The notes beneath the pieces are model-generated. The model was not told the DNA's origin. It saw only the letters and a list, made by a program, of their open reading frames with translations, and searched no databases. A stretch of 64,000 nucleotides of DNA from contig JAATFV010000247.1 of assembly GCA_015655015.1 (NCBI GenBank), positions 36,333 to 100,332 of the forward strand, read 5' to 3'. Shown one piece after another: positions 1-9,401 of this stretch. Source of the DNA: Chitinophagales bacterium. Lineage in GTDB: Bacteria > Bacteroidota > Bacteroidia > Chitinophagales > Chitinophagaceae. The first letter of the stretch is position 1, and each line of letters starts with the position of its first letter. The position numbers and the translations under genes are program-made.

Positions 1-1093
1 CGAGCGCCGAATCACCCAGATCGCTGAAAAATTTATCCAGCCTTTTTTTACATTGTCCGGGTATTTCACCAAGTCCATCCATCATTTTTCCAAAATCGGG
101 CAGATCTCCCAGTTTTACAAAAGCGGCGGTGTCGGTGCTGATCTTTTTTATAAAACCTATAATATCATCGATCATCCCGGTAATTTCGGATTTGACCTTA
201 TCAAACTTATCAACGAAGTTCTGACTAATGCCATGGATCTCTACTCCTCCCAGTACCAGAGCGAGTATCGTGATGACCCTGAGCTTCACTTTTCCAACAG
301 CCAGTGACACGGTATTCTTATTGGAGTCCTTTATCATCTGAACCAGCGTATCATTAGGTTCGAAATAATTGACAGCATGCTGGGTCAGATCAAAGTCGCT
401 GCCAAAAGAGAAAACCTGTCCTTCACCTTTAAAGGTATCCGTATTTAATATATGAACACTTTTATAAAGTGAGGCGCCTATATAGACGACCGACTTTACA
501 CACCACCTTTCAGATCTGAATGTGGCATCGTTCGATAAAAGATCGGTACATTCATTAATTACATTGGCGCCTTGTCCGATCCCGACAAAATGGATCCAGA
601 CCTTATATTCCTTCCAGCCGGCAATGTCGGCATTCACCTTTTTGAAAAGTTTCTCCCCATCGGCTTTTCTCCCGTCTGCGTCTGTAGAGCTGAATTCGAA
701 TGTATCGGTCTTACTATTTGAATTCATTTCCCGGAGAGCAGATCCGATCTGGCTGAATTTTGAATCCCAATCGGAATAATCGTAGGTATAGTCTTTTTCG
801 GAAGGGCTGTCTGTTTTCTTCTCTTTGATGAACATTTCTAACCCAGGAATATTGGATATAGCGTTTTCCGCACCGTCTACCGCACCCTCTACTGCTCCTG
901 TGACACTCTTAACCATGCCTTCTGCCGCTGACATAGTATCCAACTCAGCCTGCGCCCTCTGTGCAGGTTTAAACCGGACCAGAACGACCAGCTGCCTGAC
1001 CTCCTTATTTTGAAACGTACTATCAGCCTGCGCGCCTGCGGGTTTACCGGCGCCCCCCATTCCTGCTGCCTGCTGTGACGTTACGAGGCCCAT
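1..1093 (-). CDS. T6SS-linked hydrolase-like protein (3' end outside window)
   Basis: This frame stays open from an ATG at 1093 to the window edge (364 codons) and lies directly after the PAAR gene, in the same direction. A short N-terminal part (residues 30-42) is beta-strand-like. Residues 164-180 read like the strand and nucleophile elbow of an alpha/beta-hydrolase lipase (VWIHFVGIGQGANVIN), followed by a second strand (VKSVVYIGAS, 199-208). The usual GHSxG serine is replaced by Gly173, so a lipase activity is doubtful. Residues 271-287 are hydrophobic and could touch a membrane; the visible C-terminal part is helical and charged. Its place after VgrG and PAAR suggests a T6SS cargo or accessory protein. 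I recognise no named family, and both the fold and the role are inferred. Confidence 0.7.
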   Translation of the reverse strand, partial: MGLVTSQQAAGMGGAGKPAGAQADSTFQNKEVRQLVVLVRFKPAQRAQAELDTMSAAEGMVKSVTGAVEGAVDGAENAISNIPGLEMFIKEKKTDSPSEKDYTYDYSDWDSKFSQIGSALREMNSNSKTDTFEFSSTDADGRKADGEKLFKKVNADIAGWKEYKVWIHFVGIGQGANVINECTDLLSNDATFRSERWCVKSVVYIGASLYKSVHILNTDTFKGEGQVFSFGSDFDLTQHAVNYFEPNDTLVQMIKDSNKNTVSLAVGKVKLRVITILALVLGGVEIHGISQNFVDKFDKVKSEITGMIDDIIGFIKKISTDTAAFVKLGDLPDFGKMMDGLGEIPGQCKKRLDKFFSDLGDSAL

Positions 1094-1105
1094 AACATAC
1101 AAAAA

Positions 1106-1774
1106 TTACGTGTTAAAAAAGGTTACCCTGCAATCAGCAGGTGTAACTCCTGATATATTTTGTGTTTTTCCGCTGCTGTCTGTTTTCCCTTTATACTTTT
1201 TCCCGTCAGTAGTTTCAATTTCATAGTCGGCATCTTTTACGGGTTTCTCCGCATCGTCTACCAATGTAAATTGAGCTTTCAGGTCTTTTTCCTCAGTCCT
1301 GGGCGCCAGGCCGTCTCCGGCGGCAGCGGCATCCGTCAATGCCTGCTGATTCAGAAAACTCTTCATGGCAGGAGCCTTCAATTGACTCATGACAGCCTGT
1401 CGGCCGGTTTTACTCAGGCTGCTGCCTGCTGCTGCTCCACCTGCGCTGCCCGGCCCTGCAGAGGCCGAAGAAGTCTCTCCGATCAGCACCGTCGGGCATC
1501 CGAGAATGACAGCTCCGCCATGCGCACACTGATCTCCCATCCTGGCAGCTGGTTTGCCGCCGATCATTACTCCGGTGGACCCCAAAAGAATCGTATCCGG
1601 CGGCCCTACACATACACACATGTCCCCCATCACCGCAGCCGGCATACCTCCGATCAATACTGTAGGGCATCCCGGTCCGGTAATAGGCCCGCCAACATGC
1701 GGAATAGGCGGAAGTCCCGGTGTCACCATCGGGCACATGTGCATATCGGTCAGGCGGGCAGCAGGCTTTCCCAT
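1106..1774 (-). CDS. PAAR-domain spike tip protein with C-terminal beta-domain
   Basis: The protein has 222 residues. Residues 1-100 are a PAAR fold, the cone that sharpens the VgrG spike: it opens with MGKPAARLTD, repeats GGKPAARMGD, and has two copies of a GCPTVLIG strand plus His/Cys residues typical of the metal-binding tip. A small Gly/Ser/Ala linker follows (about 100-120). Residues 165-222 look like a transthyretin/carboxypeptidase-regulatory-type beta-sandwich (FTLVDDAEKPVKDADYEI, then TDSSGKT). Such C-terminal extensions on PAAR proteins usually act as docking or adaptor domains for effectors. It lies between VgrG (upstream) and the hydrolase-like gene (12 nt downstream), fitting a spike-cargo unit. 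The PAAR call is firm; the adaptor role is inferred. Confidence 0.88.
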   Translation of the reverse strand: MGKPAARLTDMHMCPMVTPGLPPIPHVGGPITGPGCPTVLIGGMPAAVMGDMCVCVGPPDTILLGSTGVMIGGKPAARMGDQCAHGGAVILGCPTVLIGETSSASAGPGSAGGAAAGSSLSKTGRQAVMSQLKAPAMKSFLNQQALTDAAAAGDGLAPRTEEKDLKAQFTLVDDAEKPVKDADYEIETTDGKKYKGKTDSSGKTQNISGVTPADCRVTFFNT

Positions 1775-1843
1775 AACCCTGGCTATTTAAGATTTGAAAT
1801 TAAATGCATATATTAAGATCAACGATTGCCATAAATTATAATT

Positions 1844-3667
1844 TTAATTCAATGTGATCATCGCTCCCTTCACGGCTACCATGGCTGAAGAACCAATGGA
1901 AACCTGCGCATTTCCATTAATATCTACCTTGGTGTCGGCGCTGACAGAGGTCTTCATTCCCTTCACATTCACTTCCGTACTGCCGCTCACATTCGCCTTC
2001 ATTCCCTTCATATCTGCCTGATTTTGTTTTCCGTCCGCCTTAAAAGTAGCCTGCCCGCTCGTCATCTCCGCCTTCTCGGTAGCCGTCGTAGTGATCTGTT
2101 TCCCGGTAATATTGATCGTTCCATCTTTTTTCATTTCGATCTTTGCATCGCCACAGGTAAGAGTAATACTGTCACTGGCTGTGATCTTGACATTCCCGCT
2201 GCCGTCTATCATCATATCATTCCCTTTGGCGTCGGCCACATGTACACTCCCCTCCTTGTCATTCATGACGATCAGGTTCCCACTCCGCGTCTGTATGGCC
2301 TTTACGTCATTTTGATCGTTACTGAAATCGGTTTTTGCCTGCCCATGATATACCGTTCCGATAACATAGGGCTTGACAGGACTGTCCCCTTCAAAGCCTA
2401 CGATCACTTCCTCCCCTACTTCCGGGATAAAAAACATACCCTTACCGTTACCACCATGCGGGCTGGTAACCCGTAGCCACGGGGACTTTTCACCATCCCC
2501 CATCCAATGGAATTTCACCCGTACCCTGCCAAGGCCCTTTTGATCATGGTTATCGGTTACGAGGGCGCTCTGCGTCTCACAACGCGGTTCGGTATATTGT
2601 GTAACAGGAGGCATTTTTACGGAAGCCGGTATGGCGACAAAATCATTGGAGTAATTACCCTGCCCGTCGCAGTAATGATTCACGCCGATCAACGTATAGT
2701 CGCCATACATTTCATTGGACCCGCTGAATACATTCGTACCCTGAATGTTGACAGATCCGCCCAACTGTATCCCCGGGTGATCGCTGCTGCCATTGAAACG
2801 TACCATATTGCTGCTTTGCATGGCGGCCCGGGCATTGACGAAATCATCCAGTTGTTTCTTATTGGTAAGAAAATTGTTATGCCATTGCTTGGGCTGCATG
2901 CCATAGAACTGCTGGCTCTTCTGCAAGGCAAGCTTCCCGATATCGTTCAACCCCGCTTTATCGGCCGTACCGCCAGGCTGACCGACATATACCTGGGTAT
3001 TCATGTAGTCATAGGACATCATCTGAAAATTGGCGGGTCTTACCTGTAATGCCATATTGAAACTATGCAGATCACTTCCATAAGTCAATTTTTCCTTGTT
3101 GCCCTGCGGTGATCCCAACATCAATTTTTGCCCGTCATAATACAGCCATTCTCCATAAGTAGCACCCAGACGGGAAAGGAATTGCCACGCCGACTCCTTA
3201 TATTGAACCACATAGGAAAGGGTCTCTCCATAAGTTGGCGCTACCTTGGGCTGCAATAAATTTTGTGGAAAGGGTTGTAAAGTGTCCTGCGCGACATTTT
3301 TTACCGATTTCTTTTCCCATGTCCTGCAATGAGCGCCGTTATCGAGCAGGATCGTGGGACTATACCCGCTGATGATAACATCTCCCGTATGACCGCTATG
3401 CCTGGCTGCCTCTACCTGTGTAATGACCCCGGCAAATTTCATTTGTCCCTTGCTGGGGAGCACCGCATCAATCTGGATATTGATCTTTCCGCCGATCATA
3501 TTCCTGGAATTATTAAGGATATTCCCTGAAGTCCCGTCAATCGCTTCTGTCGGGCATACCAGCCGGAAGGCATGGTGCTCAAATATACTTTGCGTCAGCG
3601 AAAAAGAGCTGAATTGCTTAATGCTCTTCCCGTTTATATCGATTCCAACATCTACGAATTGTGCCAT
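1844..3667 (-). CDS. vgrG: VgrG spike protein of the type VI secretion system
   Basis: TssI/VgrG (607 residues) forms the trimeric needle that is fired with the Hcp tube. The N-terminal two thirds match the gp27-like hub (a segment near ESAWQFLSRLGATYGEWLYY is characteristic). The gp5-type OB fold follows around residues 350-445, with GLGRVRVKFHWMGDGE and FIPEVGEEVIVGFEGDSP. The C-terminal part is a repetitive beta-helix rich in K-G-T/D strands, ending with no fused effector domain. The absence of a C-terminal toxin fits cargo being delivered through the separate PAAR protein downstream. It lies 56 nt after the second Hcp gene in the same direction. Confidence 0.95.
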   Translation of the reverse strand: MAQFVDVGIDINGKSIKQFSSFSLTQSIFEHHAFRLVCPTEAIDGTSGNILNNSRNMIGGKINIQIDAVLPSKGQMKFAGVITQVEAARHSGHTGDVIISGYSPTILLDNGAHCRTWEKKSVKNVAQDTLQPFPQNLLQPKVAPTYGETLSYVVQYKESAWQFLSRLGATYGEWLYYDGQKLMLGSPQGNKEKLTYGSDLHSFNMALQVRPANFQMMSYDYMNTQVYVGQPGGTADKAGLNDIGKLALQKSQQFYGMQPKQWHNNFLTNKKQLDDFVNARAAMQSSNMVRFNGSSDHPGIQLGGSVNIQGTNVFSGSNEMYGDYTLIGVNHYCDGQGNYSNDFVAIPASVKMPPVTQYTEPRCETQSALVTDNHDQKGLGRVRVKFHWMGDGEKSPWLRVTSPHGGNGKGMFFIPEVGEEVIVGFEGDSPVKPYVIGTVYHGQAKTDFSNDQNDVKAIQTRSGNLIVMNDKEGSVHVADAKGNDMMIDGSGNVKITASDSITLTCGDAKIEMKKDGTINITGKQITTTATEKAEMTSGQATFKADGKQNQADMKGMKANVSGSTEVNVKGMKTSVSADTKVDINGNAQVSIGSSAMVAVKGAMITLN

Positions 3668-3723
3668 AAAAAAGAGATTGTCTTTTATGGTGAAAAAAAG
3701 GAACCTGTTTCCTGAAGTTATTA

Positions 3724-4113
3724 TTACTGCGGCCAGTTATTTTTAAATTCCGAATCATTTAATTTTAATTCGCGGGAACTTATGGTCAACTGTATACGCA
3801 TAGGATTTTCTCCTACGTGATCAAAAGTCTCATAATAATCTACACAATGCGCATCGGTGAACTCCAGGGTCTTTAATTTACTCTTCGTATCCCTGCGATA
3901 GAATGTGATCACCCCGTTCTTGGTCTGGGTAGGACTGATCATCCAATCAAAAAGATCCGTACTGCCGGTACTCTCTACCAGCAGGTCTATCGTTCCTCCT
4001 TTCGGGATGGCCGTCGGCTTACCAGTTGCATCTGTACCCTGTGAGAACCTGAACCCGCAATGCAGCACATTCATTTCTTCACCGTCCAGCTTTAATTTGG
4101 CAATGAATGACAT
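3724..4113 (-). CDS. tssD: Hcp/TssD tube protein, second copy
   Basis: This 129-residue protein belongs to the Bacteroidota Hcp (TssD) family that stacks as hexamers to form the secreted inner tube. It starts MSFIAKLKLDGEEMNVLHC and keeps the TDATGKP and DLFDWM segments also present in the neighbouring copy. The two paralogues share roughly 40% of residues by eye, so they are old duplicates rather than recent ones. It sits just upstream of vgrG, so it may be the Hcp matched to this spike or a chaperone-like carrier for a specific cargo. The family call is firm; the division of labour is unknown. Confidence 0.9.
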   Translation of the reverse strand: MSFIAKLKLDGEEMNVLHCGFRFSQGTDATGKPTAIPKGGTIDLLVESTGSTDLFDWMISPTQTKNGVITFYRRDTKSKLKTLEFTDAHCVDYYETFDHVGENPMRIQLTISSRELKLNDSEFKNNWPQ

Positions 4114-4203
4114 AGTATATAATTAATGGATTGACCTTCCGCGGTTACCCGAAATAGTAAAAACGGATGGCGTTCTTCCACCCGTTTTAAAGATATTTAC
4201 AGC

Positions 4204-4593
4204 CTACTGTACCCATTCATTGGCATGTTTGCCGCTGCCGAGGCTAACTTCCTTTGCACTAAGGGTAAATGATTCCGTTATGGGGTTGCTGCCAGTGCTG
4301 TCAAAGTTCTCTTCATAATCCACCATATAAGCTTCTTTAAAGCCTAATTCCTTCAGGGTCGCATCCGTATCACGTTTAATAAAAACGACAGACCCATCCT
4401 TTCTTTCAAAATTATTGCACATCCATTCGAAGAAAGTCGTATCCCCCGTCGCTTCGACAGTGATGCTGATCTTACCACCGCGGGTAACAGAAGAAGGACG
4501 TCCGGTCGCATCAGTTTCCTGTTTCAGGGCATAATGGCAAGTGAGCACGTTCAACTCTTTTCCAGCCACTTTTAATTTTGCTTTGAAAGACAT
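4204..4593 (-). CDS. tssD: Hcp/TssD tube protein, first copy
   Basis: This 129-residue Hcp family protein starts MSFKAKLKVAGKELNVLTC and has the same length and core pattern (TDATGRP, FFEWM, VDYEENFDSTGSNP) as the next gene. Bacteroidota T6SS loci typically encode several Hcp proteins. It follows tssC after a 169-nt gap that holds no gene and may carry extra expression signals for this abundant tube subunit. It is probably the main tube protein because it lies closest to tssBC, but that is inference. Confidence 0.9.
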   Translation of the reverse strand: MSFKAKLKVAGKELNVLTCHYALKQETDATGRPSSVTRGGKISITVEATGDTTFFEWMCNNFERKDGSVVFIKRDTDATLKELGFKEAYMVDYEENFDSTGSNPITESFTLSAKEVSLGSGKHANEWVQ

Positions 4594-4762
4594 AAAAAAG
4601 GTTTTAAAAATGAAACAATTGGTATTAAAAAAATCGAATAAAACTTACATTTCAAGCATAGCTGTCCAGGGTCGAAATTTTGCCATTTTCAGGCAACACC
4701 TCAACAAAGATTACTGTGTAGAGCTCTCTCAGAGAAAAAAAACGGAGGGAAACCGAATTTAC

Positions 4763-6145
4763 CTATTTATCCTGCGCATATTCGGAAGCCCATTCATTCC
4801 CATCATCTCCCTTCTGACCTTCCAGCTTTACCAGGAATGTCTTCGCCGGGAAATAGGGCTTCAGGTGTATATCCAGATAAATTTTGTCCTTTTGTACAGG
4901 ATCCTGTTCAAATCTTCTGATGGTAAAATTCTCGATCAATTTATTGGGACCGGTAATGCTATCCAGGAACTTCACGATCTGGCCATTCAATTCCTTCCGG
5001 GTATTTGCGGAGAAGTTTTCGAAAGCCCTGCGGTTCAGGAAATCCATCATTACTTTGGCCACATAGTCGAATACCCTCACGACCGAATAGGTCTGTAATC
5101 CCAGGTTGTCGCCATTGAACAATGTTTTGGCGGAGAATGCCATCACTTTACCATATTCTTTCACCATCGGCACCAGGCCTAATTTTTCCAGGCTGGCAAT
5201 CTCACTTTTTTTGAGATCGAAGCGTACGCCGTCGGTCTCATTCATTCCGCCATGTTTCTTTCCCGCAGTCACCTGTGACATCAGGGTATTATAGATCTTG
5301 CCGGCCAATGCAGATGCCGGAGGAACATAAAGGTCTTCCTCTTCCCCGACTTCGTCGAACTTCCCTCTTCCTACCAGCCAGTTGCAGGACATGATCACAT
5401 TGCTCCGGTAGTTATCCCCCCCGGTGAGATTAGCTGCCTCGAACAATTCCATGACATCATCCGGAGCTTCGAGATCCTCGAAATCGGTCACCAGCATAGC
5501 CTTATTCTCATACGCGATCCTGGCCCATTTCTCCACGACTTTATTCGAGCCAAGGTATCCCGGCAATACGACCAATCCATAGTTGCTGCGCATGTCCAGG
5601 CGGTCATAATTATCAACCAGCTCGGCCTGGATGGCATCGATGAAACGGGTATTATCCAGGTCTTTCAGCTGATCCGGTTCCACATTGATAATAGATACAT
5701 TCTTTACTTTCGTACTTTCTGTATTTTTATAGAACAAGGCTACCGACCGGTACGAGCGTTCCAGCTCTTTCGTATTTTCAACGGCGGCCTTAAGATTTTT
5801 TTTCAGCACCTGGTCCGCCAGATCGGATTTTTCCTGACAGGTCTCTATCATATCAGCCAGGTCATCGGAACTGTTCAGGATTTCGCTCCACCATTGCAGC
5901 GTTTTTTTAAGTGATTCTCTTTCTGCCTTTTTAACCGACTCTTCGAGAAAGATCTTTTTGCGGGCCTTTCTTTCAGGATTGATATTTTGTATGCCGTCGA
6001 TAGTAGATTCCAGAAGATCGAAGCCACCGAACTTTTCCAGCTTTTTCAGGCCTGCTTCCAGCACCTCCGCCGGCTTGTCAATGCTCTTAACAGCTTCCAG
6101 CACCCTGCTTTGTATTTCGGCAGCTTTTAATGGTTCCTGCGCCAT
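4763..6145 (-). CDS. tssC: T6SS sheath large subunit TssC
   Basis: The 460-residue protein matches TssC (VipB), which with TssB builds the contractile sheath around the Hcp tube. The N-terminal third is helical and charged. The core holds the segment DRLDMRSNYGLVVLPGYLG and a conserved sheath core ending in KPYFPAKTFLVKLEGQKG. Length is normal for the family. It is read directly after tssB with a 53-nt gap, the standard tssB-tssC order. In the Bacteroidota system TssC is much diverged from the proteobacterial form; the call rests on length, neighbour order and core motifs. Confidence 0.93.
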   Translation of the reverse strand: MAQEPLKAAEIQSRVLEAVKSIDKPAEVLEAGLKKLEKFGGFDLLESTIDGIQNINPERKARKKIFLEESVKKAERESLKKTLQWWSEILNSSDDLADMIETCQEKSDLADQVLKKNLKAAVENTKELERSYRSVALFYKNTESTKVKNVSIINVEPDQLKDLDNTRFIDAIQAELVDNYDRLDMRSNYGLVVLPGYLGSNKVVEKWARIAYENKAMLVTDFEDLEAPDDVMELFEAANLTGGDNYRSNVIMSCNWLVGRGKFDEVGEEEDLYVPPASALAGKIYNTLMSQVTAGKKHGGMNETDGVRFDLKKSEIASLEKLGLVPMVKEYGKVMAFSAKTLFNGDNLGLQTYSVVRVFDYVAKVMMDFLNRRAFENFSANTRKELNGQIVKFLDSITGPNKLIENFTIRRFEQDPVQKDKIYLDIHLKPYFPAKTFLVKLEGQKGDDGNEWASEYAQDK

Positions 6146-6198
6146 AGGGATAATAATTATTTTATTTAAAGAAAATGAATGTTGTTGATAAGCCGGTC

Positions 6199-6651
6199 TT
6201 ACTTTGCTTCTTCCAGCTCTTTTATCAGCGCGTGTAACGAATTGATCAGTCCCTGTTTGGAATCGCCGTCGCTCAAAGCCTGCTTGAGCAGCTTATTAGT
6301 CTTCAGCTGCTTGATTATTTTCTGGTACTGCTCTTTTTTCAAGGTCAGCTCTTCCAGGAAGCTGCTTTGTGCAGTGATGCCTTTTACTCCGAAATCACCT
6401 AATGTCCGGAAATGCAGCGTTTCCTTTTTACCGGCGCCTTCTTCCGTTTCAAAATCCATTTCGATCTTAGGCTTGAAGTGTCCGAAAACATCTTCAACGG
6501 TAGTCAGCCCTTCTACAATTTCCGGCTTTACGGGAGTATTCGCCGTTAATTTTTCAGCCAGCAGGACACGGTTCTGAGGAATGTCGGCGAAGGCTTCGAA
6601 AGCTTCTGTTTCCGCTACTGTACCACCAATGGTATATTTTTCAACAGCCAT
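6199..6651 (-). CDS. tssB: T6SS sheath small subunit TssB
   Basis: This 150-residue protein is TssB (VipA) of the Bacteroidota type: it contains VEDVFGHFKPKIEMDFET, a recognisable sheath-subunit segment, and a helical C-terminal half that pairs with TssC. It starts at an ATG (MAVEKYTIGG) and is followed by tssC 53 nt downstream. A 198-nt gap separates it from the clpV stop codon; I see no gene there. The sheath formed by TssB and TssC contracts to fire the Hcp/VgrG needle and is disassembled by ClpV. Confidence 0.92.
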   Translation of the reverse strand: MAVEKYTIGGTVAETEAFEAFADIPQNRVLLAEKLTANTPVKPEIVEGLTTVEDVFGHFKPKIEMDFETEEGAGKKETLHFRTLGDFGVKGITAQSSFLEELTLKKEQYQKIIKQLKTNKLLKQALSDGDSKQGLINSLHALIKELEEAK

Positions 6652-6849
6652 ATTTTTGCTTTGTTTTAGTGAATGGGAAGGGTATGGACTTGCGACAGGT
6701 TTATCAGAGTAGGAGAAGGTTTCAGGAATTACAGTGATTTAAACAACGATTTAAAAATATAACCTTTTTATGGTAATTCTAAATATCGGGGCAGAAATCA
6801 GTGAGAAATACCATGTTCGTGGTATGTCTTCTACCCATTTCCCCCAGCT

Positions 6850-9354
6850 TTAGCGGCTCTCGATATCAATTTTCCATACGATCTCGTCGCCCGCGCCGAT
6901 GTCCACGGATACATTACTACCAGGCCCTATCTCTCCGCTGATGATCTTCCGGGATAAAGGCCTTCTCAACTGCGACCGGATCACTCCCGCTAATGGCCTT
7001 GCTCCATACTGCGGCGTAAATCCCATCTGCGCCAGGATCCTGGCGGCATTATCCGAGATAGTAAGCCGGATGCCCTGTTTCTCTAGTGCAGCATAGAGCG
7101 ATTTCAATTGGATGCGTAATATATTCTGCACCATTTCAGGGGTCATTGGTGCAAAAGGAATGATCTCCGTAAGCCTTCCTAAAAACTCCGGCCGGAAATG
7201 TTTGGCCATGATCTCCATTAACGAATTGGAAGAAGGGATCTCCCCTTTGTTAAAGGAATCAACCACATATTGACTCCCAATATTCGAGGTAAAGATGATG
7301 ACTGCATTGGAAAAATCGCCCTCTTTACCCAGCTTATCGTGCAATTTCCCTTCGTCCATGATCTGTAAAAAAATATCGAAGACGGAAGGGTGTGCTTTTT
7401 CGATCTCATCGAACAGCACCACTGAATAAGGTTTCTGACGGATCTTGTTCACGAGCAACCCGCCTTCTTCATACCCCACATACCCCGGAGGCGCCCCATA
7501 CAGCAACGCCGCAGAGTGCTCTTCCTTAAATTCCGACATGTCAAAGCGGATCATAAAAGATTCGTCCTGGAATAAGAAGGAAGCCAATGCCTTGGTAAGC
7601 TCCGTTTTACCGGTACCCGTCGGTCCCAGGAAAAAGAAGGACCCGATAGGCTGGCCGGGCTTGCTTAACCCGGACCTGGATTCCAGGATGGCTTCCGCAA
7701 TGCTCTTGATACCATGATCCTGCCCGATCAATCGTTGCTTCAATACAGCCTCCATATTCAGCAGCCGCTCTTTTTCCTGCGTCTGGACCTTTCCCAATGG
7801 AATGCCGGTCTTATAGGATACGATAGCCGCTACATCGCTCTTTTCCAGTACAGTGTGCTTATTGACAGTCCCTGCCTGTAAGGCTTGTAGCGCAGACCCG
7901 ATATATTCCTTTACAGATTGTTCGGCAGTCATGGACGCCGGATCATCCTCTGATTGGAAATAAGCCCAGAGAATGGGGCTCAGCTTGTGTTTCATCTGCA
8001 GGTGCATCCATTGCCAGTCCTCCAGCGTATGCGGGGTAACACCCTGATCATCGAGCACCCATTGGTCATACTGGCTTTTCAAAACTTCCAGATCGGCGCC
8101 GGCCGTATCATTGATCATCCGCAAAGCGGCCATCGACCTGTCCACCAGGTCGATCGCAGCGTCCGGCAGGCGCCTGTCCTTTATATATCTTTTTGACAGT
8201 CGTATGCTTTCTTTAATAGTCTCATCCGATACCGTGATGCCGTGGTGCTTTTCATAACGGGGAATGATTCCCTGCAGCATGCGGAAACATACCAGGCTAT
8301 CCGGCTCTTCTACCCGTAACAGTTCAAAACGCCGGTTGAAAGCCTCATCGCTTTCTATGTATTTCCGGTATTCATCCAGGGTAGTTGCCCCGATCAACGT
8401 AATTTCCCCCCTTGCCAGCTCAGGCTTTAAGAGATTGATAGCGCCGCCGGCAGGCCCGTTCTTGTCAATCAGGGTATGGATCTCATCGATAAAGAGAATG
8501 GCCTTATCGAACTGTTTGATTTCTGCGAGGATGCTTTTGAGCCGGTCTTCCACTTCTCCTTTATAAGAAGCTCCGGCGATAAGCGCACCGGTATCCAGCT
8601 CGAAAATGCGGGCGGTATAAAGGAACTGCGGAACCTTTTGCTGAAGGATTGCCTGGGCAAAACCTTCTACCAGGGCTGATTTGCCAACTCCGGCTTCGCC
8701 TGCCACCAGCACATTGGGCTTGGAACGGCGGCTGAGGATCTCGGCCATCATGCGGATTTCCTTATCCCTTCCAACAACATTGTCCGATTTACCCTCTTTT
8801 GCCTGCAGGGTTTTATCGACACAGTATTTTAGCAAGGCATGCTGCCCAACCGGCTTACCATTTTGATTTTTTGCCGCAACGGGGGATTTCCCCAGCACCG
8901 ACTGTAATTCCTCCGTCTCAGCAACGGTCTGTATCAGTTCATCCCGCCTGAGCGGCAGGGTCTTGAGCTGTTCGTAGGTGAATCCGACACCCGGGGTGCT
9001 GATAGCGGCCAGAAGATGAAGGGGTCCAATAGCATCTTTCCCCATTTTTAACCGGATATTATCTGCTTCGTTCATCACTTCTTCCAGGGCGGCATCCCCG
9101 CTGAGCGTCTCTTTTGGCGAAGGGGATTTGGGGATGGACTCGATCCTTACTTCCGCCCATTCTTCTATATAATAAATATCCTTATCCAGCTGCTTCAGAA
9201 GATCCTGCAATCCTGCCTCCTTATGCATCAACGCCTTCAATAAATGCGAAGGGGTAAGAAGGGTATTCATATTTTCCCGGGCGATGGCCTGGGCTATTTT
9301 CACCACCCTTTTAGCATCGTCGGCGAGCAGTATATCCTGAGTTACAACCGGCAT
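6850..9354 (-). CDS. clpV: T6SS AAA+ ATPase ClpV (TssH)
   Basis: The 834-residue protein belongs to the ClpB/ClpV family, with a Clp-N repeat domain (residues 1-150) and two AAA+ modules. Walker A motifs are GEAGVGKS (219-226) and GPTGTGKT (about 576-583); Walker B motifs are ILFIDE (286-291) and VVLFDE. Its position beside tssB and tssC identifies it as ClpV, which pulls contracted sheath apart for reuse, rather than the chaperone ClpB; the short middle region also fits. It is preceded by the PKD-protein gene with a 45-nt gap that holds a perfect 19-bp tandem repeat. Confidence 0.93.
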   Translation of the reverse strand: MPVVTQDILLADDAKRVVKIAQAIARENMNTLLTPSHLLKALMHKEAGLQDLLKQLDKDIYYIEEWAEVRIESIPKSPSPKETLSGDAALEEVMNEADNIRLKMGKDAIGPLHLLAAISTPGVGFTYEQLKTLPLRRDELIQTVAETEELQSVLGKSPVAAKNQNGKPVGQHALLKYCVDKTLQAKEGKSDNVVGRDKEIRMMAEILSRRSKPNVLVAGEAGVGKSALVEGFAQAILQQKVPQFLYTARIFELDTGALIAGASYKGEVEDRLKSILAEIKQFDKAILFIDEIHTLIDKNGPAGGAINLLKPELARGEITLIGATTLDEYRKYIESDEAFNRRFELLRVEEPDSLVCFRMLQGIIPRYEKHHGITVSDETIKESIRLSKRYIKDRRLPDAAIDLVDRSMAALRMINDTAGADLEVLKSQYDQWVLDDQGVTPHTLEDWQWMHLQMKHKLSPILWAYFQSEDDPASMTAEQSVKEYIGSALQALQAGTVNKHTVLEKSDVAAIVSYKTGIPLGKVQTQEKERLLNMEAVLKQRLIGQDHGIKSIAEAILESRSGLSKPGQPIGSFFFLGPTGTGKTELTKALASFLFQDESFMIRFDMSEFKEEHSAALLYGAPPGYVGYEEGGLLVNKIRQKPYSVVLFDEIEKAHPSVFDIFLQIMDEGKLHDKLGKEGDFSNAVIIFTSNIGSQYVVDSFNKGEIPSSNSLMEIMAKHFRPEFLGRLTEIIPFAPMTPEMVQNILRIQLKSLYAALEKQGIRLTISDNAARILAQMGFTPQYGARPLAGVIRSQLRRPLSRKIISGEIGPGSNVSVDIGAGDEIVWKIDIESR

Positions 9355-9363
9355 AAGCTGAAA

Positions 9364-9401
9364 TTAGTTGAACGATTTAATTTTAGTTGAACGATTTAAT
9401 T
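9364..9401. repeat. 19-bp perfect tandem duplication
   Basis: Two adjacent identical copies of TTAGTTGAACGATTTAATT lie at 9364-9382 and 9383-9401, between the clpV start codon and the stop codon of the upstream PKD gene. The second copy overlaps the first two bases of that stop codon. It looks like a local duplication that lengthened the gap before clpV; a regulatory role is not shown. Confidence 0.9.

Noticed and set aside
3724..4593. Two Hcp genes as a recent tandem duplication
   Set aside because: They share only about 40% of residues by eye, so they are old paralogues, not a fresh event; multiple Hcp genes are normal in Bacteroidota T6SS loci.
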